Source of the DNA: Bacteroidia bacterium
Lineage (GTDB): Bacteria > Bacteroidota > Bacteroidia > Flavobacteriales > Flavobacteriaceae
NCBI GenBank assembly: GCA_018679315.1
Contig: JAHHLF010000016.1
Coordinates: 1 to 6,721 of the forward strand
Direction: 5' to 3'
DNA: 6,721 bases
In this document: positions 1 through 6,286 of the stretch, piece by piece
How positions within the stretch are numbered: position 1 is the first letter of the stretch
How the letters are laid out: every line of letters starts with the position of its first letter
Notes under the pieces: generated by a model
What the model saw: only the letters and a program-made list of their open reading frames with translations
The model's database searches: none
Told to the model about the DNA's origin: nothing
Translations under genes and position numbers: made by a program

Positions 1-951
1 AAAGTATCCTTTACTTTCAATTTCCCGGAGCGGACCGGCAGTAATTGCCGAACAATACTCCTGGATGGATCCGGCCCCCCAGGCATTGACTTGTTTTAGC
101 GCTTCAGCGAGCATTGGGATCAGGATGAAATTGCTGGATTCGCCAACAGAATATCGCCCGGCTTTTGGCTGATACATATCCTGGTATTGGGTTAGGCCGG
201 CAAAGTCTTCACTGTGCAATCGATTTATCCAATTGTCTTCTATTGGATCTCCATTGTCGAATCGTTCATTATAATAGGCCACCCCTAAAGAATAAGGTCC
301 CATTAGCCATTTATATCCCGCACAAACCAAGACATCGGGGTGTAATTCTTCTACAGAAAATGGGTATGCCCCTATACTTTGAGTGCCATCGATCACCAAA
401 TATCCCCCCAAGTCGTTGAGCCTTTCCCTGACTGCCATTAGATCAAAAAGGGTGCCATCTGCCCAGTGCACCAGAGGTGCGGCAACGATAACCGTTCTAG
501 GGGAAATAGCTTCTAATAATTTTTGGTTCCATTTGCTGGCTCTGCCCGGAGCGAGCTCTGGCGGGGAGATACGTATTATTTCTGCGCCTGTGGCTTTTGC
601 CAGCTTTTGCCAGGTGTACACATTGCTTGGAAATTGTTCCTCGATCAAAATGATCTCATCACCCGCTTTTAAAGGAATATTTCGTGCTGCATTTGCCAGG
701 CCGTAAGAGACCGATGGAATAATACATGTGCGATCCTTGTCTGCCAGACCGATAAGCCTGGCAAACTCGGTCTTAACGAGTTCCCGATCCGTAAAAAAAT
801 CTTCGCCGGAGATCGTATTTGGCCTGGCTTTGCGTTTTAATGCCCGAAGACCAACTTCGGTTACCGATTTTAACTGAGCAGACATATAGGCACCGTTAAG
901 ATAGGTGGCTGCTGGATCCAGGTCGAATAATTCTGATTGGTTTGAAAGCAT
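1..951 (-). CDS. PLP-dependent class-V aminotransferase-fold enzyme (C-terminus off window)
   Basis: This frame is open from ATG at 951 to the left edge, giving 317 residues with no stop. The full family is usually about 370-400 residues, so the C-terminal small domain is cut. Fold-type I class-V hallmarks are visible. The segment VIDGTQSIGAYPF holds Asp188, expected to pair with the pyridine nitrogen of PLP, and Gln191. The segment AGYKWLMGP holds Lys214, the expected Schiff-base lysine. PLVHWADGT near residue 160 and YSVGESSNF near 270 also fit the family. Relatives include cysteine desulfurases, kynureninase-like and isopenicillin-N-epimerase-like enzymes, and the substrate cannot be read from sequence. 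The protein has no signal peptide and should be cytosolic. It starts 7 bp after the stop of the phosphoesterase gene, so it is probably co-transcribed with it. No Shine-Dalgarno precedes the ATG, which is normal for Bacteroidota. Family assignment is firm; the specific function is unknown. Confidence 0.9.
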   Translation of the reverse strand, partial: MLSNQSELFDLDPAATYLNGAYMSAQLKSVTEVGLRALKRKARPNTISGEDFFTDRELVKTEFARLIGLADKDRTCIIPSVSYGLANAARNIPLKAGDEIILIEEQFPSNVYTWQKLAKATGAEIIRISPPELAPGRASKWNQKLLEAISPRTVIVAAPLVHWADGTLFDLMAVRERLNDLGGYLVIDGTQSIGAYPFSVEELHPDVLVCAGYKWLMGPYSLGVAYYNERFDNGDPIEDNWINRLHSEDFAGLTQYQDMYQPKAGRYSVGESSNFILIPMLAEALKQVNAWGAGSIQEYCSAITAGPLREIESKGYF

Positions 952-958
952 AGAAAAC

Positions 959-1594
959 TTAATGTACTTGTATTACTTTTTCTGGCGTGATGGCATAAAC
1001 CTCATCTTTAGGTTCGGGCAATAAGGTATGTGAGCCTGTAAATTCTCCGAAAGCGGGCATTATGAGTTGCTCTCCCGAACGAAAGAAACAAGGCAGTCGC
1101 ATGCTTTGCCGGGCTGTTCCATTCAATCTGACTGCCGGATGAATATGTCCGGAAATATTAAAATAGGGTGTTCGCTCAGTTGGGTGATGTGTGAGAAGGA
1201 AATCATCGATCACTAATTCCGGCCAAACTTCCATGTTGATCTCTTCAAAAAGCGTTTCAGGAAGAATATCATGATTTCCACTGATAAGCAAACAGGAAAC
1301 GCCTGTATTGATGACCCAGGATTCAAAGAATTCCCATTCATTATTTTTATACGAATGAAACAGATCGCCCAGGAAGCATATCGTCTTAGGATTGAATTTT
1401 TCAACTGCAGCGCTAAGGATACGGAAATTACCATGGATAGCCTTTAAAGGAACCGCAGAACCATATTTCCTGAAATGCGTGATCTTGCCCAGGTGAACAT
1501 CACTTATCAATAGCATATCCTTGGAATTCCAATAGAGAACACCTGAAGAATGCAGGGTAAAAGTTTGTCCTCTAAGCTGAATTTGCTTGATCAT
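959..1594 (-). CDS. pdeM: PdeM-type metallophosphoesterase, ligase-associated DNA damage response endonuclease
   Basis: The 211-residue protein is a calcineurin-like metallophosphoesterase, full length for the PdeM family. Metal-binding motifs appear in order: SDVHLGK with Asp32 and His34, GDLFH with Asp77, GNHD with Asn107-His108-Asp109, THH with His136-His137, and GHIHP with His150 and His152. The C-terminal PAFGEFTG (residues 180-187) is typical of this subgroup. Characterised relatives are manganese-dependent phosphodiesterases or DNA endonucleases encoded beside an Lhr-type helicase, an exonuclease and an ATP-dependent DNA ligase. Here the gene lies 29 bp after the helicase and 7 bp before an aminotransferase-fold gene, so it is the middle member of a probable operon. 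The start at 1594 puts the first beta strand at the N-terminus as in relatives; the next in-frame Met (residue 27) would remove that strand. All catalytic residues are present. The nuclease role is inferred from the family. Confidence 0.93.
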   Translation of the reverse strand: MIKQIQLRGQTFTLHSSGVLYWNSKDMLLISDVHLGKITHFRKYGSAVPLKAIHGNFRILSAAVEKFNPKTICFLGDLFHSYKNNEWEFFESWVINTGVSCLLISGNHDILPETLFEEINMEVWPELVIDDFLLTHHPTERTPYFNISGHIHPAVRLNGTARQSMRLPCFFRSGEQLIMPAFGEFTGSHTLLPEPKDEVYAITPEKVIQVH

Positions 1595-1599
1595 AGTAT

Positions 1600-1607
1600 C
1601 AAAAGTA
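1600..1607 (-). promoter_or_regulatory. Possible -7 element (TAnnTTTG) just before pdeM
   Basis: Read on the minus strand this is TACTTTTG, an exact match to the Bacteroidota sigma-ABfr -7 consensus, within the 29-bp gap between the helicase and pdeM. No TTG (-33) lies 17-23 bp upstream; the nearest, at 1620-1622, is only 12 bp away. Transcription from here would begin at or next to the pdeM ATG and give a leaderless message. It may be an internal promoter or a chance match in A/T-rich sequence. Confidence 0.22.
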
Positions 1608-1623
1608 CATAATGAAGCGCAAC

Positions 1624-4089
1624 CTATCGCGCTAACTTTACGGCCATCTTCCGAATTCGATCCTCCAGCTTTTCACTACTCAATCGCTCCCTGCTTAATC
1701 GGTCTGTGATTATTGGAAAGGACAAAGGCGTAGGTTGAGAGCAGTCCTGCCATTTTGGGGTCATATTTGTAATTCGTTCCATAGCGATTCTCAATCGGCC
1801 TTCTTCCAATTGATGCTCAAAAGTTTCCCGAAAGGATTGCTGGAATAACAAATTCTCTCTTTCATAATCTCTAAACACATTGAAAAGCAACTGGGAATTG
1901 CTCTGCAAGTGTTTCATTTTAATTCCCTTTTTTGGATAACCCGTAAATACCATACCGCTGATAACGGCAATATCCCTGAACTTACGCCTGGCCATTTCTG
2001 TTGCGTTAATACTTTTTTGGAGATCTTCCATTAAAAAATCAGTAGTGAAAAGATCATTATCCAATACCTGTTGCATATCTACCGGATTATCGGATAGTAA
2101 TTCAAATCCATAATCATTAAATGCAAGGGAAAATGAAATGGGTTGTAATAAACTGATCCTGTATCCGATGAGGCTGCCCAGGGCTTCATGAACAAACCGC
2201 CCTTCAAAAGGATAGAAAACATGGTGGAATCCTTCCGAAGTTTCAAAAGTTTCGATAAGGAACTCCTCCGTCGTGGGAACAATACTTTCCCGAAATTGTT
2301 TATCGAATAAGGGTTTTAAAGCACGGATCTCGATGGATTGTTCTTGCTCGTCCTGACTGGCACTATACAATTCTTCACGTAGTAATTTAGACATTTGGGT
2401 AGATAAGGTGAGTCTGCCTCCCATCCATGCGGGCACTTTACTTGTCTTTTTTGAAGACTTTTGGACGAGCGCCTGCATGTCGCGCATCTGGATAAACTCT
2501 AAGTTCCTACCGGCAAATGTGAAGACATCCCCGGGCATGAGCTTGGCAATAAAAGACTCTTCTATTGTGCCGATATATCCGCCTTTTTTGTAGCGTACCG
2601 TTATATTGGCATCCCCTACGATTGTCCCTATCTGGAAGCGATGTCGCATAGCGATCCCGCGATTCGTCACTACGAATTTCCCCTCCTCATTTACTTCCAC
2701 TTTTTTATACTCGTCATAGGAACGAAGACTCTGGCTGCCCATTACAATAAAGTTTAATATCCAGTGCCATTCATCTTTTGTCATTGCTTGATAGCAAAAA
2801 GTATTCTTGACCTCCTGAAATATTTCATCCGGATAAAATCCGTCTGAGATAGCCAACGTAATGAGGTACTGGATAAGCACATCAAAACTATTCATATAGG
2901 GAACCCTATCCTCGACAGATTTACGTTTTACAGATTTCTGTAAGGCAGATGCTTCCACCAATTCTAAAGCATGTGTAGGAAGGAAATAGATCACACTCTC
3001 TTCCCCAGGGCGATGTCCGCTCCTTCCTGCCCGTTGAAAAAATCGAGCGACACCCTTGGGTCCTCCTATCTGGATCACTGTTTCGACTGGTGCAAAATCG
3101 ACCCCCAGATCGAGACTTGACGTACAGACTACGGCTCTTAGACTTTCATTTCTTATCGCTTGTTCTACCCAGATCCTGGTTTCCTTGTTGATACTACCAT
3201 GGTGCATGGCGATCTCCCCGGCGAGTTCGGGATATTTTTCTAATAATTTCTGGAACCAGATCTCGCATTGACTTCGTGTATTGGTAAAGAGTAAGGTGGT
3301 CTTGCTATTTTGAATAATCGGGATTACCGAATCCAAAAGATGCAGACCCAGATGTCCATACCATGGAAATGTTTCCATGACTTTAGGAAGGATGCTTCTT
3401 ACCGTGATCTTCTTTTTAAGATTTGCCTTTATAAGGATGGAATTTTGATAGGCGGCGGTTTCCGGACCAAGGAGTACTTGTCTGGCCTGATCGAGATTAC
3501 CAATAGTTGCCGATATACCCCAGATCTTTAATCCTGAACATACGCCCTTGAGCCGTGACAGGCCTAGTTCCATTTGAACTCCTCTTTTAGTGCCCAGAAG
3601 TTCGTGCCATTCATCAACTATGACAGCCTGGCAACTGGCGAACACTTTTTTATAACCTTTAGTGCCTAACATAAGGTGAAGACTTTCCGGGGTAGTGATC
3701 AACAGATCAGGGATGTTCTTCTTCTGTTTGGCCCGTTCAGAAGTAGAGGTGTCCCCGGTTCTGATCCCTACGGTGAGCTGGGTTCCCAGGTCTTCATTAA
3801 CCCGTTCAGCAGATTGTCTAATTTCTAGGGAAAGTGCTTTCAGTGGCGTTATCCATATGGCTTTCAATCCTTTGACATGGTGAGATTTATATTCGGGGTT
3901 GTTCCTAAAATATTCCAGGATTATGGGAAACCAAAGCGCAAAAGTTTTCCCACTACCAGTTGGTGCGTTCAACAAACCGTTACTGCCTTTCAAATACGCC
4001 TTCCAGGTTTGCTCCTGAAATGGAAAAGGCTTCCATCCCTGGCGGTCGAACCAATTTCTGGCAATAGTTAGATCGGCTTCCTGGCTCAT
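1624..4089 (-). CDS. Lhr-type DEXH-box DNA helicase, ligase-associated DNA damage response
   Basis: The 821-residue superfamily-2 helicase matches the Lhr-core architecture. RecA domain 1 holds the Q-motif region near FPFQEQTW (22-29), Walker A APTGSGKT (42-49, Lys48), TPLKAL (81-86), TPES (133-136), Walker B DEWH (159-162) and SAT (193-195). RecA domain 2 holds SSLDLGVDF (324-332) and the arginine-finger motif QRAGRSGHR (352-360). A winged-helix and beta-rich region follows at about 400-590, including PAWMGGRL (553-560). The DEAD/H-associated C-terminal domain carries PFEGRFVHEALGSLIGYR (627-644) and YERENLLFQQS (742-752). Relatives are ATP-driven 3'-to-5' translocases that unwind DNA or RNA-DNA duplexes. 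It is the first gene of a probable minus-strand operon with pdeM, so it likely works in DNA damage repair. All helicase motifs are intact and the length is normal. The start at 4089 is the first ATG after a short A/T-rich leader. Confidence 0.95.
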   Translation of the reverse strand: MSQEADLTIARNWFDRQGWKPFPFQEQTWKAYLKGSNGLLNAPTGSGKTFALWFPIILEYFRNNPEYKSHHVKGLKAIWITPLKALSLEIRQSAERVNEDLGTQLTVGIRTGDTSTSERAKQKKNIPDLLITTPESLHLMLGTKGYKKVFASCQAVIVDEWHELLGTKRGVQMELGLSRLKGVCSGLKIWGISATIGNLDQARQVLLGPETAAYQNSILIKANLKKKITVRSILPKVMETFPWYGHLGLHLLDSVIPIIQNSKTTLLFTNTRSQCEIWFQKLLEKYPELAGEIAMHHGSINKETRIWVEQAIRNESLRAVVCTSSLDLGVDFAPVETVIQIGGPKGVARFFQRAGRSGHRPGEESVIYFLPTHALELVEASALQKSVKRKSVEDRVPYMNSFDVLIQYLITLAISDGFYPDEIFQEVKNTFCYQAMTKDEWHWILNFIVMGSQSLRSYDEYKKVEVNEEGKFVVTNRGIAMRHRFQIGTIVGDANITVRYKKGGYIGTIEESFIAKLMPGDVFTFAGRNLEFIQMRDMQALVQKSSKKTSKVPAWMGGRLTLSTQMSKLLREELYSASQDEQEQSIEIRALKPLFDKQFRESIVPTTEEFLIETFETSEGFHHVFYPFEGRFVHEALGSLIGYRISLLQPISFSLAFNDYGFELLSDNPVDMQQVLDNDLFTTDFLMEDLQKSINATEMARRKFRDIAVISGMVFTGYPKKGIKMKHLQSNSQLLFNVFRDYERENLLFQQSFRETFEHQLEEGRLRIAMERITNMTPKWQDCSQPTPLSFPIITDRLSRERLSSEKLEDRIRKMAVKLAR

Positions 4090-4143
4090 TTTGTTATGAT
4101 TAATTTTTGTCTGACCATGACCAATAGGACGGATATGAAATTA

Positions 4144-4176
4144 CAGAATTAATTTGGGTCAGTTTAGGTGTAACAA
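4144..4176 (-). promoter_or_regulatory. Candidate promoter of the helicase-pdeM operon
   Basis: On the minus strand a TTG (-33 type, complement of 4174-4176) is followed after 22 bp by TAATTCTG (complement of 4144-4151). The latter matches TAnnTTTG at five of its six fixed positions. The spacing fits the 17-23 bp known for flavobacterial promoters, and the predicted leader would be about 45-50 nt. The call rests on pattern matching alone, in an A/T-rich region where partial matches are common. Confidence 0.35.
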
Positions 4177-4233
4177 TTCCCTTAAAAAGGCAACTAAAGT
4201 TGTAGAATATTCCTTCTCAGCCCGGAAAAGAAG

Positions 4234-4241
4234 TATCTTTG
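4234..4241 (+). promoter_or_regulatory. Candidate -7 promoter element of the TerB-like gene
   Basis: TATCTTTG is an exact match to the Bacteroidota -7 consensus TAnnTTTG. It lies 19 bp before the ATG at 4261, so a transcript would have a leader of roughly 10-15 nt. No TTG occurs at the expected -33 distance; the nearest, at 4200-4202, is 31 bp upstream. The location and the exact -7 match support it, and the missing -33 box weakens it. Confidence 0.45.
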
Positions 4242-4260
4242 CAACACCAAAATTTTGACT

Positions 4261-4686
4261 ATGCCGATATTAGACTTATACAACCATAGCGAGCATCGAA
4301 AAAACCTTGCCCATTTTGCTTCTTTAGCTTCACTGGCTGCAGTAGATGGAGAGGTTAATCCGGAAGAGAAAAGGGTTTTGGATCGATTTGCCTATAAAAT
4401 GGGTATTTCAGAATCGGAGTATAAAGAGGTAATGAAGAAGGAAAACAAATATCCTTTTAATCCTTCGAACAGCCTTGAAGAACGACTGGAGCGACTTCAC
4501 GATCTTTTTAGAATAATTTTCGCTGATCACGATATAGATGATGAAGAGATGATATTGTTAAAAAAGTATGCGCTTGGGCTCGGGTTTCCGGATAAGAAGG
4601 CTGATAGGATTATTGAGAAATCCGTTGCCATTTTTAGTGGCCGCATCGATTTTGATGACTATCTCCTCCTGATCACAAATCAGTAG
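4261..4686 (+). CDS. TerB-like domain protein (TerB/tellurite-resistance fold)
   Basis: The 141-residue, all-alpha acidic protein resembles the TerB domain. Two similar helical halves each carry an acidic turn followed by a helix: AAVDGEVNPEEKRVLDRFA in the N-terminal half and FADHDIDDEEMILLKKYAL in the C-terminal half. In the TerB family such Asp/Glu clusters bind metal ions. It has no signal peptide or membrane segment, so it is probably cytosolic. Stand-alone TerB proteins are common in Flavobacteria and their role is unsettled; the name does not prove tellurite resistance, and no other ter genes are visible here. A TTG two codons upstream (4255) could extend the frame, but ATG 4261 is preferred because it is a standard start and sits well after the -7 element at 4234. 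The gene is divergent from the helicase and converges on fbp with a 3-bp gap. Confidence 0.82.
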   Translation: MPILDLYNHSEHRKNLAHFASLASLAAVDGEVNPEEKRVLDRFAYKMGISESEYKEVMKKENKYPFNPSNSLEERLERLHDLFRIIFADHDIDDEEMILLKKYALGLGFPDKKADRIIEKSVAIFSGRIDFDDYLLLITNQ

Positions 4687-4689
4687 CAC

Positions 4690-5697
4690 TTAGGCATATT
4701 TTGCCATAAAGGATTCTGCCTTTTCCACCATTTTAGAACTTCCGCAGAAGAAGGGGACACGTTGATGCAGTTCTGTTGGCTGTATCTCCATTATTCTCCT
4801 GTAGCCGTCTGTCGCTTTTCCATTCGCTTGTTCCGCAAGGAACGCCATTGGGTTACATTCATACAGCAAACGAAGCTTGCCATTACTTGCCACGCTACTT
4901 TTCGGATAGATATAAATTCCGCCCTTGATCATGTTCCTGTGGAAATCGGATACCAGGGAACCAATATAACGTGACGTATATGGCCGATCTCCCTCTTCCA
5001 TTTGACAGTATTTGATATAATCCTTGACACCCTGAGGAAAATGCACATAATTCCCTTCGTTCATGGAATAGATCCGGCCGGTTTCCGGAAAGGACATATC
5101 AGGATGTGACAGGTAGAAAGTACCCATAGCAGGATTTAAGGTAAAGCCATTTACTCCGTGTCCGGTAGTATAGACAAGCATTGTTGAGGTGCCATATATA
5201 ACATAACCTGCTGCAACCTGATTAATGCCGGGCTGTAGAAAATCCTCAAGCGTTACCGGGGTCCCTACAGGTGTGATCCTTCTGTAAATAGAAAATATAG
5301 AACCCACGGAAACATTGACATCAATATTTGAGGATCCGTCCAGCGGATCAATGAGGACTATATATTTATTTTGATGGTTTTCATCCTGGCTATTGATACT
5401 GATGAAATCATCCTCTTCTTCAGAAGCAATTCCACATACGATCTCCCGGTTTTTTAAAGTCTGTATAAATTTTTCATTTGCAAGCACATCCAACTTTTGC
5501 TGATCCTCGCCCTGTACATTGGTATCTCCTGCACCTCCTATGATATCTACGAGCCCAGCCTTGTTAACTTCATGATTTACCACTTTTGCAGCGAGTCGCA
5601 GCGCATTTATTAGCTTGGAAAGTTCGCCAGAGGAATATTGAAAAGAAGCTTGATTTTCAATAATAAACTCGCCTAGTGTCCGGTATTTATTGTCCAT
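4690..5697 (-). CDS. fbp: Class I fructose-1,6-bisphosphatase
   Basis: This 335-residue enzyme hydrolyses fructose-1,6-bisphosphate to fructose-6-phosphate and phosphate, a committed step of gluconeogenesis, in the cytosol. Class I motifs are complete. ASEEEDD carries the Glu93-Glu95 metal ligands. IDPLDGSSNIDVNVSVGS (116-133) carries Asp117, Asp120 and the GSSN phosphate/metal site. Asn212 lies in a substrate-contact segment. RYIGSLVSDFHRNMIKGGIY (243-262) and KLRLLYECNPMAFLAEQANG (274-293) supply the sugar-phosphate and third metal-site residues, with Glu280 the likely ligand. Length is normal for bacterial FBPase I. The ATG at 5697 starts the usual N-terminal helix region. The gene stands alone on its strand: it converges with the TerB-like gene (3 bp between stops) and diverges from the acetyltransferase-aspartokinase pair. 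The identification is secure; any allosteric control cannot be judged from sequence alone. Confidence 0.98.
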   Translation of the reverse strand: MDNKYRTLGEFIIENQASFQYSSGELSKLINALRLAAKVVNHEVNKAGLVDIIGGAGDTNVQGEDQQKLDVLANEKFIQTLKNREIVCGIASEEEDDFISINSQDENHQNKYIVLIDPLDGSSNIDVNVSVGSIFSIYRRITPVGTPVTLEDFLQPGINQVAAGYVIYGTSTMLVYTTGHGVNGFTLNPAMGTFYLSHPDMSFPETGRIYSMNEGNYVHFPQGVKDYIKYCQMEEGDRPYTSRYIGSLVSDFHRNMIKGGIYIYPKSSVASNGKLRLLYECNPMAFLAEQANGKATDGYRRIMEIQPTELHQRVPFFCGSSKMVEKAESFMAKYA

Positions 5698-5720
5698 TTG
5701 GGGCCGGTTTATATTCCCTG

Positions 5721-5728
5721 CAAATATC
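5721..5728 (-). promoter_or_regulatory. Candidate -7 promoter element of fbp
   Basis: On the minus strand this reads GATATTTG, matching TAnnTTTG except for the first base. It sits 23 bp before the fbp ATG, a plausible distance for a short leader. No TTG is present 17-23 bp further upstream, so the -33 half is not supported. Confidence 0.33.
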
Positions 5729-5803
5729 GGTTATTTTAAGAAATTGAAATAGATTCTCTAAAGGATGTTTTAGATATCAGCTCGTAAGTAGTTTATTTGT
5801 GGC

Positions 5804-6286
5804 ATGAATGCTATCAAAATTCGGGATGCTGAAGGTAAGGATATGGATGCGGTGCACAAGTTGATCATTGAACTTGCGCGCTTTGAAGAGTCTGAATCTG
5901 CCGTGGAAACAAGTCCGGGAAACTTGCAACAAGATGGTTACAACGGATCTGCCAGGTTCAAATGTTGGGTAGCTGAGAACGAGGACGAAATTGTTGGAAT
6001 GGCTTTAGTTTATCCCAGGTATTCTACTTGGGTTGGTCCGGTATTGCATCTGGAAGATCTTATAGTCACTGAATCAAACCGAGGCTTGGGAATTGGTGGG
6101 CTATTACTGGATGTAGTTGTCAAATATGGTCATTCCATCGGAGTGAAACGCATCAGCTGGGAAGTGTTAGATTGGAATGAACCAGCTATTAAATTTTATG
6201 AAGAAAGAGGCGCCCGTGTCATGCGCGATTGGGATGTAGTGCAACTAGATGAAATAGGCATTAAAAAGTACATGGAAAGATTATGA
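5804..6286 (+). CDS. GNAT-family N-acetyltransferase, SSAT/thialysine acetyltransferase-like
   Basis: The 160-residue protein is a complete single GNAT domain that would transfer acetyl from acetyl-CoA to an amine. The acetyl-CoA pyrophosphate-binding motif A is NRGLGIG (Arg93, Gly94, Gly96, Gly98), preceded by the beta-4 strand LHLEDLIV (81-88). Motif B is WNEPAIKFYEERGA (124-137), with Tyr132 placed like the general-acid tyrosine of spermidine/spermine acetyltransferases. Other SSAT-like features are LIIELARFEE (20-29) and the YSTWVGPVLHLED stretch (73-85). Relatives acetylate polyamines or the lysine analogue thialysine; the substrate here is not determined. The stop codon overlaps the aspartokinase start (ATGA), so the two are very likely one operon with coupled translation. 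The ATG at 5804 gives the normal GNAT N-terminus (IKIRDAE). No Shine-Dalgarno is seen. Confidence 0.93.
   Translation: MNAIKIRDAEGKDMDAVHKLIIELARFEESESAVETSPGNLQQDGYNGSARFKCWVAENEDEIVGMALVYPRYSTWVGPVLHLEDLIVTESNRGLGIGGLLLDVVVKYGHSIGVKRISWEVLDWNEPAIKFYEERGARVMRDWDVVQLDEIGIKKYMERL

Noticed and set aside
165..706. Two plus-strand open frames of 84 and 107 codons
   Set aside because: They lie wholly antisense to the aminotransferase gene, whose minus-strand frame carries the PLP motifs, and neither shows recognisable protein features.
1213..1434. Minus-strand 73-codon frame inside pdeM, and a similar 67-codon frame at 2079-2282 inside the helicase
   Set aside because: These are out-of-frame shadows of conserved proteins on the same strand.
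2408..4071. Several plus-strand open frames of 60-75 codons
   Set aside because: All are antisense to the helicase reading frame, which has intact motifs throughout. They have no family features and no plausible start context.
4191..4202. Short inverted repeat CAACT-AA-AGTTG between the helicase and the TerB-like gene
   Set aside because: The 5-bp arms with a 2-base centre are short enough to arise by chance, and no second copy was seen. It could be an operator half-site but cannot be supported.
4255..4260. TTG at 4255 as start of the TerB-like gene
   Set aside because: It adds only two residues before a standard ATG at 4261 and has no supporting ribosome-binding site.
4693..4705. GGCA/TGCC hairpin near the TerB/fbp junction as a bidirectional terminator
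   Set aside because: The stem is only 4 bp, the sequence is inside the last fbp codons, and no proper T-tract follows.
5792..5799. TTTATTTG as a -7 box for the acetyltransferase-aspartokinase operon
   Set aside because: It has one mismatch to TAnnTTTG, no TTG at -33 distance, and lies only 4 bp before the ATG. It is too weak to annotate.
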